DNA of 64,000 nt from CBDBES01 sp965204465 (GTDB lineage Bacteria > Spirochaetota > Leptospiria > Turneriellales > CBDBES01), in NCBI GenBank assembly GCA_965204465.1, contig OZ241995.1, forward strand, positions 434,001 through 498,000, in the 5' to 3' direction. Below, one piece after another: positions 54,886 through 63,586 of this stretch (position 1 is its first letter; every line of letters starts with the position of its first letter). A program made the position numbers and the translations under genes. The notes under the pieces are model-generated. The model was not told the origin of the DNA. It was given only the letters and a program-made list of their open reading frames with translations, and ran no database searches.

Positions 54886-56838
54886 ATGAAATCTAAGCTG
54901 AAATATATTTTAACAATTATTTCCATCCTTATGGCAATATTTTTTATTTTCAGGATTGCATTCTATATCAACTATTCAAAGGATGTTATAGATCTTTCTT
55001 TTACCAGGGTATTGGGGTCTTTTTTGATTGGGATGCGATTTGACATCGCTACTTGTATGATACTTGTTTTCTTTCCCTTCGTATTTATTTTACTCCCTGT
55101 AAAAAACAAGAAATACTATATGTTCATTCACTCACTTCTGTATATTATTATTTTTGTAGGTCTGTTGATTTCAGTAGGAGATATGATCTATTTTGGTAAG
55201 GCCAATAAGAGGCTTGGATTTGAAATTTATGTGGTAATGGGAAATTTTTATGAAATCGTATTCATTGCCATTCAGAAATATTTGGTATGGTTGATTCTTT
55301 TTATTGCTTTCCAACTTTTATTGTTTATATTATGGATCCGTTTATTAAAAAAATTTCTACTCAAATGGGAAGGTTCACATAATATTTTGTATCATTATAT
55401 AGTTCTTATTTTATTTTGTGTTTTTGCGATCATATCTATCAGGGGTGGATTACAATCCAGACCACTTAAACCGGCAATGGCCTTTCAAGATGATAATATG
55501 TTTTTAGGATTTCTGGCATTGAATGGTTTATACAATGCAATCACTGCTATTTATAAAAATGAAGGCTATTTCATCGTGAATCAAAATTACAATGAAATTA
55601 AAAAAACGAGTAGAAGTTTGATCTATTCCCCGGATGTAAAGTATCCTAGCCCAAAATATATTTTCTATAGGAAAATGCATTCAAAACCTAAAACGGTAGA
55701 AAAGAAATATAATGTAGTCATCATTGTCATGGAGAGTTGGGGCTATAAAGATCTTGGAATGAATGGTCATCCTTACAAATCCACTCCTTTCTTTGATTCC
55801 CTTGCCAAAGAAGGACTCTTATTCAAACGCCATTATTCTGTAGCCCAAAGAACGATTCCGCTACTCCATGTGGTCATTAGTTCTATCCCTTCTTTATATG
55901 GCATTGTATACAGTCGTTCTTCTTACCAGAGTAATCATCAAACAGGCCTGGCCAGTATTTTCAAGAAAAAAAATTACAGAACTATTTTTGTATATAGCGC
56001 TAAAAAAGACTCCATGGGATTCTCTTCGTATGCCCCTCTAATAGGATTCGATACTGTGATCACTAAGAATTCTTTTGATCTTAAAAAAGTTAAACAAGAT
56101 GGTGTATGGGGAGTCTATGATGAATATGCATTTAAAAGACTACATGATGAAATTTCCAAACATAAAAGTCCATTTTTTGCTATGCTGAAGTCGGTACATC
56201 CGCATATACCTTTTTCCATTCCTTCGCATAGAAAAGGTCTCATAAAGAATAAGGCAAATGATCATGAATTGGGTTTTTATGATGATATGCGATATACGGA
56301 TCAATGTTTACAGGAATTTTTTAGCATAGCAAAGAAATCATGGTATTTCAAAAATACTCTGTTCATTATTTTTGGCGATCACGGTTATAATTATAAAGAA
56401 GGAATCGATCGCTTTCATACTCCATTATTATTCTATGCACCTGGTCTTATAACTCCGGGTGTGTCCGATGTGATTGCTTCTCAATTGGATATTATGCCTA
56501 CCGTTTTAGACTTATTAAACATAAAAACCTTTCATTTTTCTATAGGAAATTCTTTATTCCATAAACAGAAGAGCCCTTCTGATGCATGGGCCATTCTTGA
56601 TTTTGATAATCTAATGGGTTGGATACAAGGAGACCTTGTTCTATTGTCTTCTCCAGATAAAATCATAGGTCTGTTTGATCATAAAAAAGACTCTCAATTA
56701 ACAAAAAATATGATGGATCAAAAAGAAATGGCAAAGAAAAGTATACAAATGCAAAAAAACTGGTTCGATCTCTTATCTGCCATTAGTTATTCCATTCTAC
56801 AAAATAAGATCACCCCCCCCGTGAAACCTGGAATGTAA
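54886..56838 (+). CDS. LtaS-like membrane sulfatase (phosphoglycerol transferase family)
   Basis: A 650-residue protein with about five N-terminal membrane helices (residues 5-190) and a C-terminal extracytoplasmic sulfatase domain. VVIIVMESWGYKDLG (near 277) supplies the metal-binding Glu of the family. AQRTIPLLH (near 320) supplies the nucleophilic Thr. HPHIPF and FIIFGDHGYN supply further metal ligands. The relatives transfer phosphoglycerol or phosphoethanolamine to glycans or lipids. The gene ends in a tract of eight C, just before the last eight codons. A glycosyltransferase follows with no canonical start, suggesting a joint surface-polymer role. Confidence 0.85.
   Translation: MKSKLKYILTIISILMAIFFIFRIAFYINYSKDVIDLSFTRVLGSFLIGMRFDIATCMILVFFPFVFILLPVKNKKYYMFIHSLLYIIIFVGLLISVGDMIYFGKANKRLGFEIYVVMGNFYEIVFIAIQKYLVWLILFIAFQLLLFILWIRLLKKFLLKWEGSHNILYHYIVLILFCVFAIISIRGGLQSRPLKPAMAFQDDNMFLGFLALNGLYNAITAIYKNEGYFIVNQNYNEIKKTSRSLIYSPDVKYPSPKYIFYRKMHSKPKTVEKKYNVVIIVMESWGYKDLGMNGHPYKSTPFFDSLAKEGLLFKRHYSVAQRTIPLLHVVISSIPSLYGIVYSRSSYQSNHQTGLASIFKKKNYRTIFVYSAKKDSMGFSSYAPLIGFDTVITKNSFDLKKVKQDGVWGVYDEYAFKRLHDEISKHKSPFFAMLKSVHPHIPFSIPSHRKGLIKNKANDHELGFYDDMRYTDQCLQEFFSIAKKSWYFKNTLFIIFGDHGYNYKEGIDRFHTPLLFYAPGLITPGVSDVIASQLDIMPTVLDLLNIKTFHFSIGNSLFHKQKSPSDAWAILDFDNLMGWIQGDLVLLSSPDKIIGLFDHKKDSQLTKNMMDQKEMAKKSIQMQKNWFDLLSAISYSILQNKITPPVKPGM
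56813..56820. repeat. Eight-C tract near the end of the LtaS-like gene
   Basis: Eight C encode Thr-Pro-Pro at the C-terminus of the sulfatase. The alternate frame (one C more, or two fewer) has no stop and runs straight into the downstream glycosyltransferase frame. In the read state here the sulfatase stops at 56838. Confidence 0.7.
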
Positions 56839-56861
56839 TACTAAAAAGAAAAGGTGAATAT

Positions 56862-57953
56862 CTGAAAATTTTACATTTAAATTCTGAAAAAAACTGGAGA
56901 GGGGGTGAACAGCAGATCATCTATTTATTAGAAGAACTTACTTCAAAAAAAATCGAGTCTGTAATCTTATGCAAAAAAGGATCCTCTTTAGCAGAATATT
57001 GCCAGGCAAAAGGAATTTATCATTTTGCTCTGCCTTTTTTAAATGAATTTGATCTATATACTGCATTTCAGATCAAAAAAATTTCTGTTTTAGAAAAAGT
57101 CGATCTGATTCATATACACTCAGCTCATTCTCATTCCATAGCACTTTTATCATATATTTTTTTCAGGAATCGTATTCCGCTGGTGCTTAGCCGTAGGGTA
57201 GATTATCCAATTCAGAACAACTTTTTTTCAAAGTTTAAATATAATCATCCTGCCATTAAAAAAATCATATGTGTTTCGAATGCCATCCAAGAGATCATTC
57301 AGCAAAATATAAAATATCCTAAAAGATGTACAGTAGTTCATAGCGGAATCGACCTGAATAAATTTAATAATAAAAAAAATATCAAAAATGGACTTAAAAA
57401 AGAATTTAAGATACCATCTGAAAAAATTTTGATTGCCAACACCTCTGCCATGACTACTCAAAAAGATTATCCAACATTCATCCATACAGCGTCTAAATTG
57501 CTAAAAAAACATTCTAATCTACACTTTTTGATCATAGGAGAAGGGCCTCAATTAGAATCTCTTCAAAGCCTTGTAAAATCCCTAAAAGTTGAGCAAAACA
57601 TCATATTCACCGGCTTCCGCAGAGACATAGATGTACTCTTACCTCAGGTTGATATACTATTATTCACTTCCCAAAAGGAGGGTCTGGGAACTTCTATTTT
57701 AGACGCACTTGCATCAGGGGTTCCGGTAGTGGCTACAAGAGTCGGCGGTATCCCAGAGATCATAGAAAATAAAATTTCTGGTTTACTCGCGGAAGCAGGT
57801 AATATAGACCAACTAGCAGAGCATACTTTAAGTTTAATATCCTCAAAGGTTCTCAGAAAAAAAATCATTAGAGGTGGCAAGCAAAAGGTAAAAAATTTTT
57901 CTAAATCCAAGACGGCATCAAGAACTGTGGATCATTATTTTTCTGTTTTATGA
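56862..57953 (+). CDS. GT4-family glycosyltransferase with non-canonical CTG start
   Basis: About 363 residues if initiated at CTG 56862, where the sequence reads (M/L)KILHLNSEKNWRGGEQQ, the standard GT4 N-terminus with the GGxEQ glycine loop. AAAGGTGA lies 5 bases upstream, the right spacing for this CTG. The only canonical in-frame start is GTG 57183, which would delete the first 107 residues including that loop. The C-terminal domain has VVHSGIDLNKF, LIIGEGPQLESL, ITFTGF-like IIFTGFRRDI and TSQKEGLGTSILDALASGVP with the EGLG donor-binding motif. It probably adds a sugar to a surface glycan, working with the upstream sulfatase. Confidence 0.8.
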   Translation: MKILHLNSEKNWRGGEQQIIYLLEELTSKKIESVILCKKGSSLAEYCQAKGIYHFALPFLNEFDLYTAFQIKKISVLEKVDLIHIHSAHSHSIALLSYIFFRNRIPLVLSRRVDYPIQNNFFSKFKYNHPAIKKIICVSNAIQEIIQQNIKYPKRCTVVHSGIDLNKFNNKKNIKNGLKKEFKIPSEKILIANTSAMTTQKDYPTFIHTASKLLKKHSNLHFLIIGEGPQLESLQSLVKSLKVEQNIIFTGFRRDIDVLLPQVDILLFTSQKEGLGTSILDALASGVPVVATRVGGIPEIIENKISGLLAEAGNIDQLAEHTLSLISSKVLRKKIIRGGKQKVKNFSKSKTASRTVDHYFSVL

Positions 57954-58027
57954 TCATTTAATATAGTGGAACACCCACTATGTCAAACAGTTTGCTTAAT
58001 TTTTTTCATCGGCTTTGCCAATACAAG

Positions 58028-58084
58028 TGAGCCTGTGCCTCAACTTAAAAATATTTACATTATTTGAGTTGAGGCACAGGCTCA
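58028..58084. repeat. 18-bp perfect inverted repeat made of two IS ends
   Basis: TGAGCCTGTGCCTCAACT (58028-58045) and AGTTGAGGCACAGGCTCA (58067-58084) are exact reverse complements around 21 AT-rich bases. The right arm matches the sequence after the transposase relic at 6851. Both ends of the element meeting with no gene between suggests an internal deletion or a MITE. It can also fold as a long hairpin after the glycosyltransferase gene. Confidence 0.75.
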
Positions 58085-58118
58085 TATGTGTACAAAGTAC
58101 AGCCTAACGGCATTGGTT
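58084..58118 (+). repeat. 37-bp intergenic repeat, copy 4 (lacks first two bases)
   Basis: Matches copies 1-3 from ATATGTGTAC to CATTGGTT, joined directly to the right arm of the IS-end palindrome. It is followed by TCTAC as in copy 2. Confidence 0.88.
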
Positions 58119-58224
58119 TCTACAAAAAAATCCAGATATAAATTATTTAGTGAATATCTTTAAAAATAAATATCCAGAAAGCAAATATTTAGCACTCATT
58201 TTAAAATGGTACAATTCTACCTAA
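58108..58224 (+). pseudogene. C-terminal protein remnant abutting repeat copy 4
   Basis: A frame with no start codon opens inside the repeat and reads NPDINYLVNIFKNKYPESKY and a short ALILKW tail before its stop. FKNKYPESKY is typical of the last helix of TPR or YfiO-type repeats. It is probably the tail of a gene truncated when the repeat or IS arrived. Confidence 0.35.
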
Positions 58225-58229
58225 AATCC

Positions 58230-59501
58230 TTACGGATCTGTATGATCTTTTTGGATATTTCGTTCAAAACTTCTAAGAATTTTGCGGGTCAAAAATTCGG
58301 CATTGCCTTCCATGCAATCATCAGGAACATTTTGGCCTATACTGAAAAAAGAAAAGGGCTTGTGCCATTTATTTGCAATTTCTACCAAATGACCATAGCG
58401 ATTGGTTTCATCAATTTTAGAAATAATAATACGCTCAAATTTCAGTAGGTCGTAAGAAGCCACGATTTCATATGTATCCTCTGGTTTAGAAGTAGCCGAA
58501 ATAACCAGATGTTTTTCTACTTCATGTTCCAGCTCATCAAAAAAATTCTTTTGGCGATCTAAAAATTTTTGATTCTTATGACTCAGTCCAGCCGTATCGA
58601 TCAGAATGAAATCAGAATTATCTTCAGCAAAAATATTTTTCAATTTTTTGGTCTCTTTACAAACATGAACGGGTACATCTAAAATATTGGCGTATACTTT
58701 TAATTGTTCTGTAGCGGCGATCCTGTAATTATCTAAGGTGACGAGAGAAATACTATGGCTTTTTTCTAGTTTTAAACGCGCTGCCAATTTAGCAATTGTT
58801 GTGGTCTTACCCACTCCAGTTGAACCAATTAAAACAATGATCCTCTTTTTTCCCAGATGAGGCGATGTTCTGATATGAGTTTTCATTAATTCAGCTGATT
58901 TTGCATAAATATTTTTAGGATGATTCCATTCATTCTGAGGTATGTTTTCTTTTAGATTCTTTATAAATTGATCAGACCATTCGTTTGTAAAATCTTGTTT
59001 TAAAAGATATTTTTTTAGTTTTTGGAAAATATTTTCCGTAGAACTTTTCGATGGATATGATAAATTGGATATATTCTCCTTGATGAATTGAATATCCTCT
59101 TTTATTTTCGCTATTTCATCTTGAGAAGCAGAATTTGATAAATTACTATTCTGGTAATTTATTTTTTGCTTTACTTCTTTTAAAAATTTCTCATTCTCTT
59201 TTGGTACGGGATTTGAAGAAACACTCATTACATTTGGCGGTTTTGAAAATGCATTTGCATTGGGTTCATTTTTGGAAGAAATAATATTTTTTAGCAATAA
59301 ATTATTTTTCGTAGAATTAGAAGATTTTTTTTCTTTTATGGCCGCCTCGATTAAAAAATATTTTTTGTTTGTAATCCAAGAGAACATAGACTTAGCAGGA
59401 ATTGTTTTTTCTCCAAAAATAATGGCATCTTCTCCATATGAATCACGTAATTTTTTAAGCGCCTCTGCATGAGTATTTCCTGTCACTTTAACATATTGCA
59501 T
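58230..59501 (-). CDS. flhF: Flagellar biosynthesis GTPase FlhF
   Basis: A 423-residue SRP-type GTPase that sets flagellar position and number. The N-terminal B domain (residues 1-55) has GNTHAEALKKLRDSYGEDAI; a Lys/Ser/Asn-rich linker follows (60-150), then the N and G domains with the P-loop IGSTGVGKTTT (225-235) and IDTAGLSHKN. Its start overlaps the flhA stop by one base. flhG, which usually follows, is absent; instead repeat elements and an oppositely oriented glycosyltransferase are found downstream. Confidence 0.95.
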   Translation of the reverse strand: MQYVKVTGNTHAEALKKLRDSYGEDAIIFGEKTIPAKSMFSWITNKKYFLIEAAIKEKKSSNSTKNNLLLKNIISSKNEPNANAFSKPPNVMSVSSNPVPKENEKFLKEVKQKINYQNSNLSNSASQDEIAKIKEDIQFIKENISNLSYPSKSSTENIFQKLKKYLLKQDFTNEWSDQFIKNLKENIPQNEWNHPKNIYAKSAELMKTHIRTSPHLGKKRIIVLIGSTGVGKTTTIAKLAARLKLEKSHSISLVTLDNYRIAATEQLKVYANILDVPVHVCKETKKLKNIFAEDNSDFILIDTAGLSHKNQKFLDRQKNFFDELEHEVEKHLVISATSKPEDTYEIVASYDLLKFERIIISKIDETNRYGHLVEIANKWHKPFSFFSIGQNVPDDCMEGNAEFLTRKILRSFERNIQKDHTDP

Positions 59502-61570
59502 TATGTATTCACCTCTTCTTGTTGTTTTAAAATAACCTGCCCCATCGGTTCTACTTTAATATTTGCGGGTAACTCTTCATACCCTAATACCATAAAAGAA
59601 TGAGGGGAGACTTCTCTCTCCAGAATCATAAAGATACCCATTCTGATTTCACTGGAACTAAGATAAATAGGCAACTGAGATCTTGTTTGCGCTTGTCTAT
59701 AAGACTCTAAAAGCGCATCCCTGATCATAGATTGCACTTTTGGATCAAGACTAAAAATACGTCCTTCCTTCTCATCCACATAAACAGAAGACCTCATTTC
59801 ATTTTCAATCAGAGGATCTATCGAAATGACATTCAGTACATTGTTTTCTAAATGTTGATTTACAATTTGCATCCCAATACGTTGTCTTACGATCTCTGTA
59901 AGTAAATTAGGATCTTTTATCCTTTCGCAATTATCCGCCAAGGCTTCCAGGATAGTGACTAGATTTCGAATGGATACGCTTTCTTTTAACAGATTATGCA
60001 ATACCTGCTGTATTGCCCCACTGGTCATTCCCTTAGTGACTTCTTCTACTACCACTGGATATTTTTCCTTCGTTTTGTCTAAAAGCATTTTTATCTCTTC
60101 TCTTCCCATGATCTGGGTGGAGTAGCGTCTGAGAATTTCACTTATATGAGTTATGAGTATGTTATTTGCATCCACGATCAAATATCCCCTTTTTTGGGCC
60201 TCTTCTTTTTGGGTGGGGGGGATCAATACCGCCGGTACATTAAAAGTAGGATCCTTATAAGCATCTCCTTGCATGGGTTCAGAGATATTTCCCTTATCTA
60301 ATGCGGCTAATTTATCTGGATATACCTTTGCCCTGGCCACTTCAATACCACCTACCAGAATACAATATTCGTTACTCTCTAAGTTCATATTATCATTGAT
60401 CCTTATAGGAGGAACGATCATTCCCATATCACGAGCAAATTTTTGCCTCAGCAGAGTGATCTTTTCTAATAAAATACCTTTTTGATTTACATCCACCAAT
60501 GGGATTAGATTATATCCAATTTCAAGTTTTAAAGGATCTATGGATATTTCATCCAAAAACCTTTCTTGCATTAATGGGGCTTTTTTATGACTCTCTTCTT
60601 CTGCTTTTGTTGCTTCTTTTCCCTGGCTTTTATTGATGCTATACGCCAGAAAACCCAATAGAAACGCTACAGACCATAAAGGTACTTTAGGAAATCCTGG
60701 TATCACAGAAGAAGCAGCTAAGGTAGCCGCCACAATCCATAATATCCTGGGATTCTTAAATAATTGTTCCGAAAGATCATCCGCTATATGAGTATTGGCA
60801 TTGGCTCTAGTGACTACCATTCCCGTAGCTGTTGTGATCAAAAGAGAAGGGAGCTGCGCAGTTAAACCATCCCCTACTGTTAAAAGAGTATAGGTGCTTA
60901 GAGCATCTGAAAAAGTTTGGTTATGCATGAAGACACCAATGGAAAGGCCACCTATGATATTCACTGCCGTTATGATCAACCCAACCCTAACATCTCCTTG
61001 CACAAATTTAGTAGCACCATCCATCTGCCCATAAAAATCCACCTCTTTTCTTAGTTCTGTGCGCTTTGATCTGGCTTCTTCTTCTGCAATGATCCCAGAG
61101 GAAAGATCAGAATCAATGGACATTTGTTTCCCAGGCAATGCATCTAAGGTAAACCGCGCCGCTACCTCACTGATACGGGTAGCACCTTTAGTGATGACTA
61201 GCATTTGCACAAAGATCAATATTAGGAAGATAATAAAGCCGATTATATAATTACCCCCTACTACAAAATCTCCAAAAGAACGTATTAGTTTTCCATCAAA
61301 GGAAGGTCCTTCTAATAGGATCAATCTGGTAGAGCTTACATTCAAAGCCAATCTATATACAGTTGTAATAAGCAACAGGGAAGGGAATATAGAGAAGTTA
61401 CTTCCATTGGTATTATACATTGCGGTCAACAATGTGATCAGACCAAGCATTATACTGATTCCTATTAATAAATCTAAAAGAAAGGTAGGTATGGGAACCA
61501 CTAACATGGCCACCACCATAACCACCGCCAGACCAAGCATTACATCTGTTTGTTGATACCACTTTTCCAT
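59501..61570 (-). CDS. flhA: Flagellar export gate protein FlhA
   Basis: A 689-residue component of the flagellar type III export gate. The N-terminal half has eight membrane helices starting near VVMVVAMLVVPIPTFLLDLL, with the conserved FHIPEP-region segment in the cytoplasmic loop (RFTLDALPGKQMSIDSDLSSG). The C-terminal half (from about residue 340) is the soluble docking domain with PPIRINDN and LRRYSTQIMGREEIKMLLD. Length and motif order are normal. It is the middle gene of flhB-flhA-flhF, separated from flhB by one base. Confidence 0.96.
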   Translation of the reverse strand: MEKWYQQTDVMLGLAVVMVVAMLVVPIPTFLLDLLIGISIMLGLITLLTAMYNTNGSNFSIFPSLLLITTVYRLALNVSSTRLILLEGPSFDGKLIRSFGDFVVGGNYIIGFIIFLILIFVQMLVITKGATRISEVAARFTLDALPGKQMSIDSDLSSGIIAEEEARSKRTELRKEVDFYGQMDGATKFVQGDVRVGLIITAVNIIGGLSIGVFMHNQTFSDALSTYTLLTVGDGLTAQLPSLLITTATGMVVTRANANTHIADDLSEQLFKNPRILWIVAATLAASSVIPGFPKVPLWSVAFLLGFLAYSINKSQGKEATKAEEESHKKAPLMQERFLDEISIDPLKLEIGYNLIPLVDVNQKGILLEKITLLRQKFARDMGMIVPPIRINDNMNLESNEYCILVGGIEVARAKVYPDKLAALDKGNISEPMQGDAYKDPTFNVPAVLIPPTQKEEAQKRGYLIVDANNILITHISEILRRYSTQIMGREEIKMLLDKTKEKYPVVVEEVTKGMTSGAIQQVLHNLLKESVSIRNLVTILEALADNCERIKDPNLLTEIVRQRIGMQIVNQHLENNVLNVISIDPLIENEMRSSVYVDEKEGRIFSLDPKVQSMIRDALLESYRQAQTRSQLPIYLSSSEIRMGIFMILEREVSPHSFMVLGYEELPANIKVEPMGQVILKQQEEVNT

Positions 61571-61571
61571 A

Positions 61572-62684
61572 TTAAGACGCCTGATGGACTAACCTGCTTC
61601 TTATATTTTCCAAATTTACAAAAATATCCACTAATATTCTATAAAATTGATCTGGAACGATCTGTCCCTCTTGTACATTATAATAGAGTTCTCTTGCCAG
61701 GGGTTTATTTTCGATGATATGAATTTCTTCTTTTTTAGCAATGTTTCTGATGATAAAGGCAAGATGATCTTCTCCCTTGGCCAATACTCTGGGAGCATTT
61801 TCTTTATCCGGGTCATATCTAAGAGCTACAGCAAAATGAGTAGGGTTTGTTATTACCACATCGGCTTGTTTTACTTGAGTTAGCATCCCCCTGCGGGACA
61901 TCTCATATATTTTCTGTTTTTGCCTTTGCTTGATCAATGGATCACCTTCTGTTTCTTTAGATTCTTCTTTTACTTCTTGTTTGGTCATTTTAATACTTTC
62001 CATGAACTCATGCTTTTGGTAAAAGTAATCTGGTACCGAAACAAGTAATAATATTCCAGTAAGTAATAGCCCTAATTTTAAGGCTATATATCCTATAGAT
62101 TGAAGAGAAGAAGAAACATCTAAGGAAGCTAATTTTAAAAGATAAATAAAATCATTGTATATAATCAAATAACTGATAAATCCAAGTAGAATTACTTTTA
62201 TGAATGTTTTTACTAAATTGAAACCGACTTGTTTAGAAAATAATACCTTTTTCATGATATTCGTAGCCGTAAATTTAATTCTCGAAAAATCAAAGGCAAG
62301 CGGTTTTAAACTGAATAAAAAGCCAAATTGGGCAATATTCCCTACAATTCCCATAACAAATGCTACTAAAAATATAGGACTCAATATCCAGGAAATCTCT
62401 TGGGCCAGATATATAAAAAGTGGGGTAAGATTTACCACATTAATTTCAGGTAATTCATGAAAACCGCCTATAAATCTTATCAGCATATTTTGCATGCGGT
62501 TTAATAGCCAGCCTGAAAGTAAAAACAAAGTAATAAATGCACCCAGAGTTACCAGAGATCCTGGAATTTCCTGGCTTTTGGGTACACGACCCTTTTCTCT
62601 TTCTTTTCTTCTTTTTCTTTCGGTTGGTGGTTCTGTTCTACCTTGGTCTTCTGCAGCAGCGAATAGAATCCATCCGGGGAGCAA
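61572..62684 (-). CDS. flhB: Flagellar export switch protein FlhB
   Basis: A 370-residue export apparatus protein that switches substrate specificity by self-cleavage in the NPTH motif (VVITNPTHFAVAL). The start is set at TTG 62684, giving MLPGWILFAAAEDQGRTEPP, which matches usual FlhB N-termini, with GGGGAAGG just upstream. The ATG at 62831 is 49 codons further and would lie inside the predicted -10 of the promoter. Four membrane helices lie at about residues 35-205. It is first in the flhB-flhA-flhF operon; fliP, fliQ and fliR are not adjacent. Confidence 0.9.
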   Translation of the reverse strand: MLPGWILFAAAEDQGRTEPPTERKRRKEREKGRVPKSQEIPGSLVTLGAFITLFLLSGWLLNRMQNMLIRFIGGFHELPEINVVNLTPLFIYLAQEISWILSPIFLVAFVMGIVGNIAQFGFLFSLKPLAFDFSRIKFTATNIMKKVLFSKQVGFNLVKTFIKVILLGFISYLIIYNDFIYLLKLASLDVSSSLQSIGYIALKLGLLLTGILLLVSVPDYFYQKHEFMESIKMTKQEVKEESKETEGDPLIKQRQKQKIYEMSRRGMLTQVKQADVVITNPTHFAVALRYDPDKENAPRVLAKGEDHLAFIIRNIAKKEEIHIIENKPLARELYYNVQEGQIVPDQFYRILVDIFVNLENIRSRLVHQAS

Positions 62685-62829
62685 ATCGCCTTCCCCTGAT
62701 GGTAAGATTGGCCTTAATCTCAAAAGAGGGTAATGAATATGATCCAGCCGTCCATTAAAAAATTTCTTCAAGAAGAATAATCTGAAGTAACATTTTAATA
62801 AAATAAGACTTTTCAACATAATATGAGAC

Positions 62830-62857
62830 ATAATAAAATTATTTCATAAATTGACAA
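62830..62857 (-). promoter_or_regulatory. Promoter for flhB-flhA-flhF
   Basis: On the minus strand TTGTCA (62857-62852), a 16-base spacer and TATTAT (62835-62830). It shares its -35 bases with the opposing lolA promoter, so the two promoters overlap. Confidence 0.45.
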
Positions 62858-62879
62858 GCACAATTTATGATCATAAAAT
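62851..62879 (+). promoter_or_regulatory. Promoter for lolA
   Basis: A perfect TTGACA (62851-62856), a 17-base spacer and TAAAAT (62874-62879, 5 of 6). The leader to the ATG at 63003 is about 115 bases. Confidence 0.55.
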
Positions 62880-63002
62880 ACTTGCTTTTTTACATATTAT
62901 ATTATAACGTTCCTCTGGGATATGTAAGAAAAGCAGCTAAAAGGCTTGTATACGATGTTAAGCACTCTTGTGTAAAAGAGTTTTGTGAACATCCATTTAG
63001 AA

Positions 63003-63569
63003 ATGAAACTTAAAATAATTTTTATTTTCTTGGGAACATGTAGTGTATCTTTTCATCTAAATGCAGAGGATGTTCTAAAAAAGTTAAAAAATCAAATACC
63101 TGGAATGTATACAAGTTTTTCAGGAAATTTTACCAGTATATCCAGTTCAGGTAAATTAAGCTCAGGTAAAATATACTATCAATATCCGGGTAAATTATAT
63201 CTTAAAAAGTCAGATGGTTCTATAATTGCTACCAACGGCCATTATTTATGGATATTTAAGCCTAAACTTAAATTATGTATCCGACAAGATGTGGATGGTT
63301 TAACAGATGGAATATTCGGCATGCTAAAAGAATATTCAGGCAGTGCCAAAGAAAATGTCTTTGTCTTTGAAAATGAAGAATTAAAAATTCATAGGATCAT
63401 TGTGAGAGTAGAAAACAAAATGCTCAAGAGTATTAAATTAATGAAGCAAGATTCGGAAGATACGATCAGTCTATCTGAAATAGTAGTAGGTTCTGGAATC
63501 AAGGCAAGTCTTTATAATTATAAGCCTCCGGTCGATGCCCAGTTGATCATAAATCCAATGAATAATTAA
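63003..63569 (+). CDS. lolA: LolA-like outer-membrane lipoprotein carrier
   Basis: A periplasmic chaperone that ferries lipoproteins from LolCDE to the outer membrane. About 188 residues from ATG 63003; an in-frame GTG at 62985 is less likely because the signal peptide MKLKIIFIFLGTCSVSFHLN begins at the ATG. The mature protein has the LolA beta-barrel pattern: YTSFSGNFTSISSSGKLSSG, GKIYYQYPGKLYL, NGHYLWIFKPKLK. A carrier is expected here given the many lipoproteins. A partial gene follows 17 bases downstream and may be co-transcribed. Confidence 0.85.
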   Translation: MKLKIIFIFLGTCSVSFHLNAEDVLKKLKNQIPGMYTSFSGNFTSISSSGKLSSGKIYYQYPGKLYLKKSDGSIIATNGHYLWIFKPKLKLCIRQDVDGLTDGIFGMLKEYSGSAKENVFVFENEELKIHRIIVRVENKMLKSIKLMKQDSEDTISLSEIVVGSGIKASLYNYKPPVDAQLIINPMNN

Positions 63570-63586
63570 GATCACCAGAAAATAAA

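Noticed and set aside
57961..57981. ATAGTGG/CCACTAT hairpin as a terminator for the glycosyltransferase gene
   Set aside because: The stem is only seven bases and AT-rich, and no T run follows.
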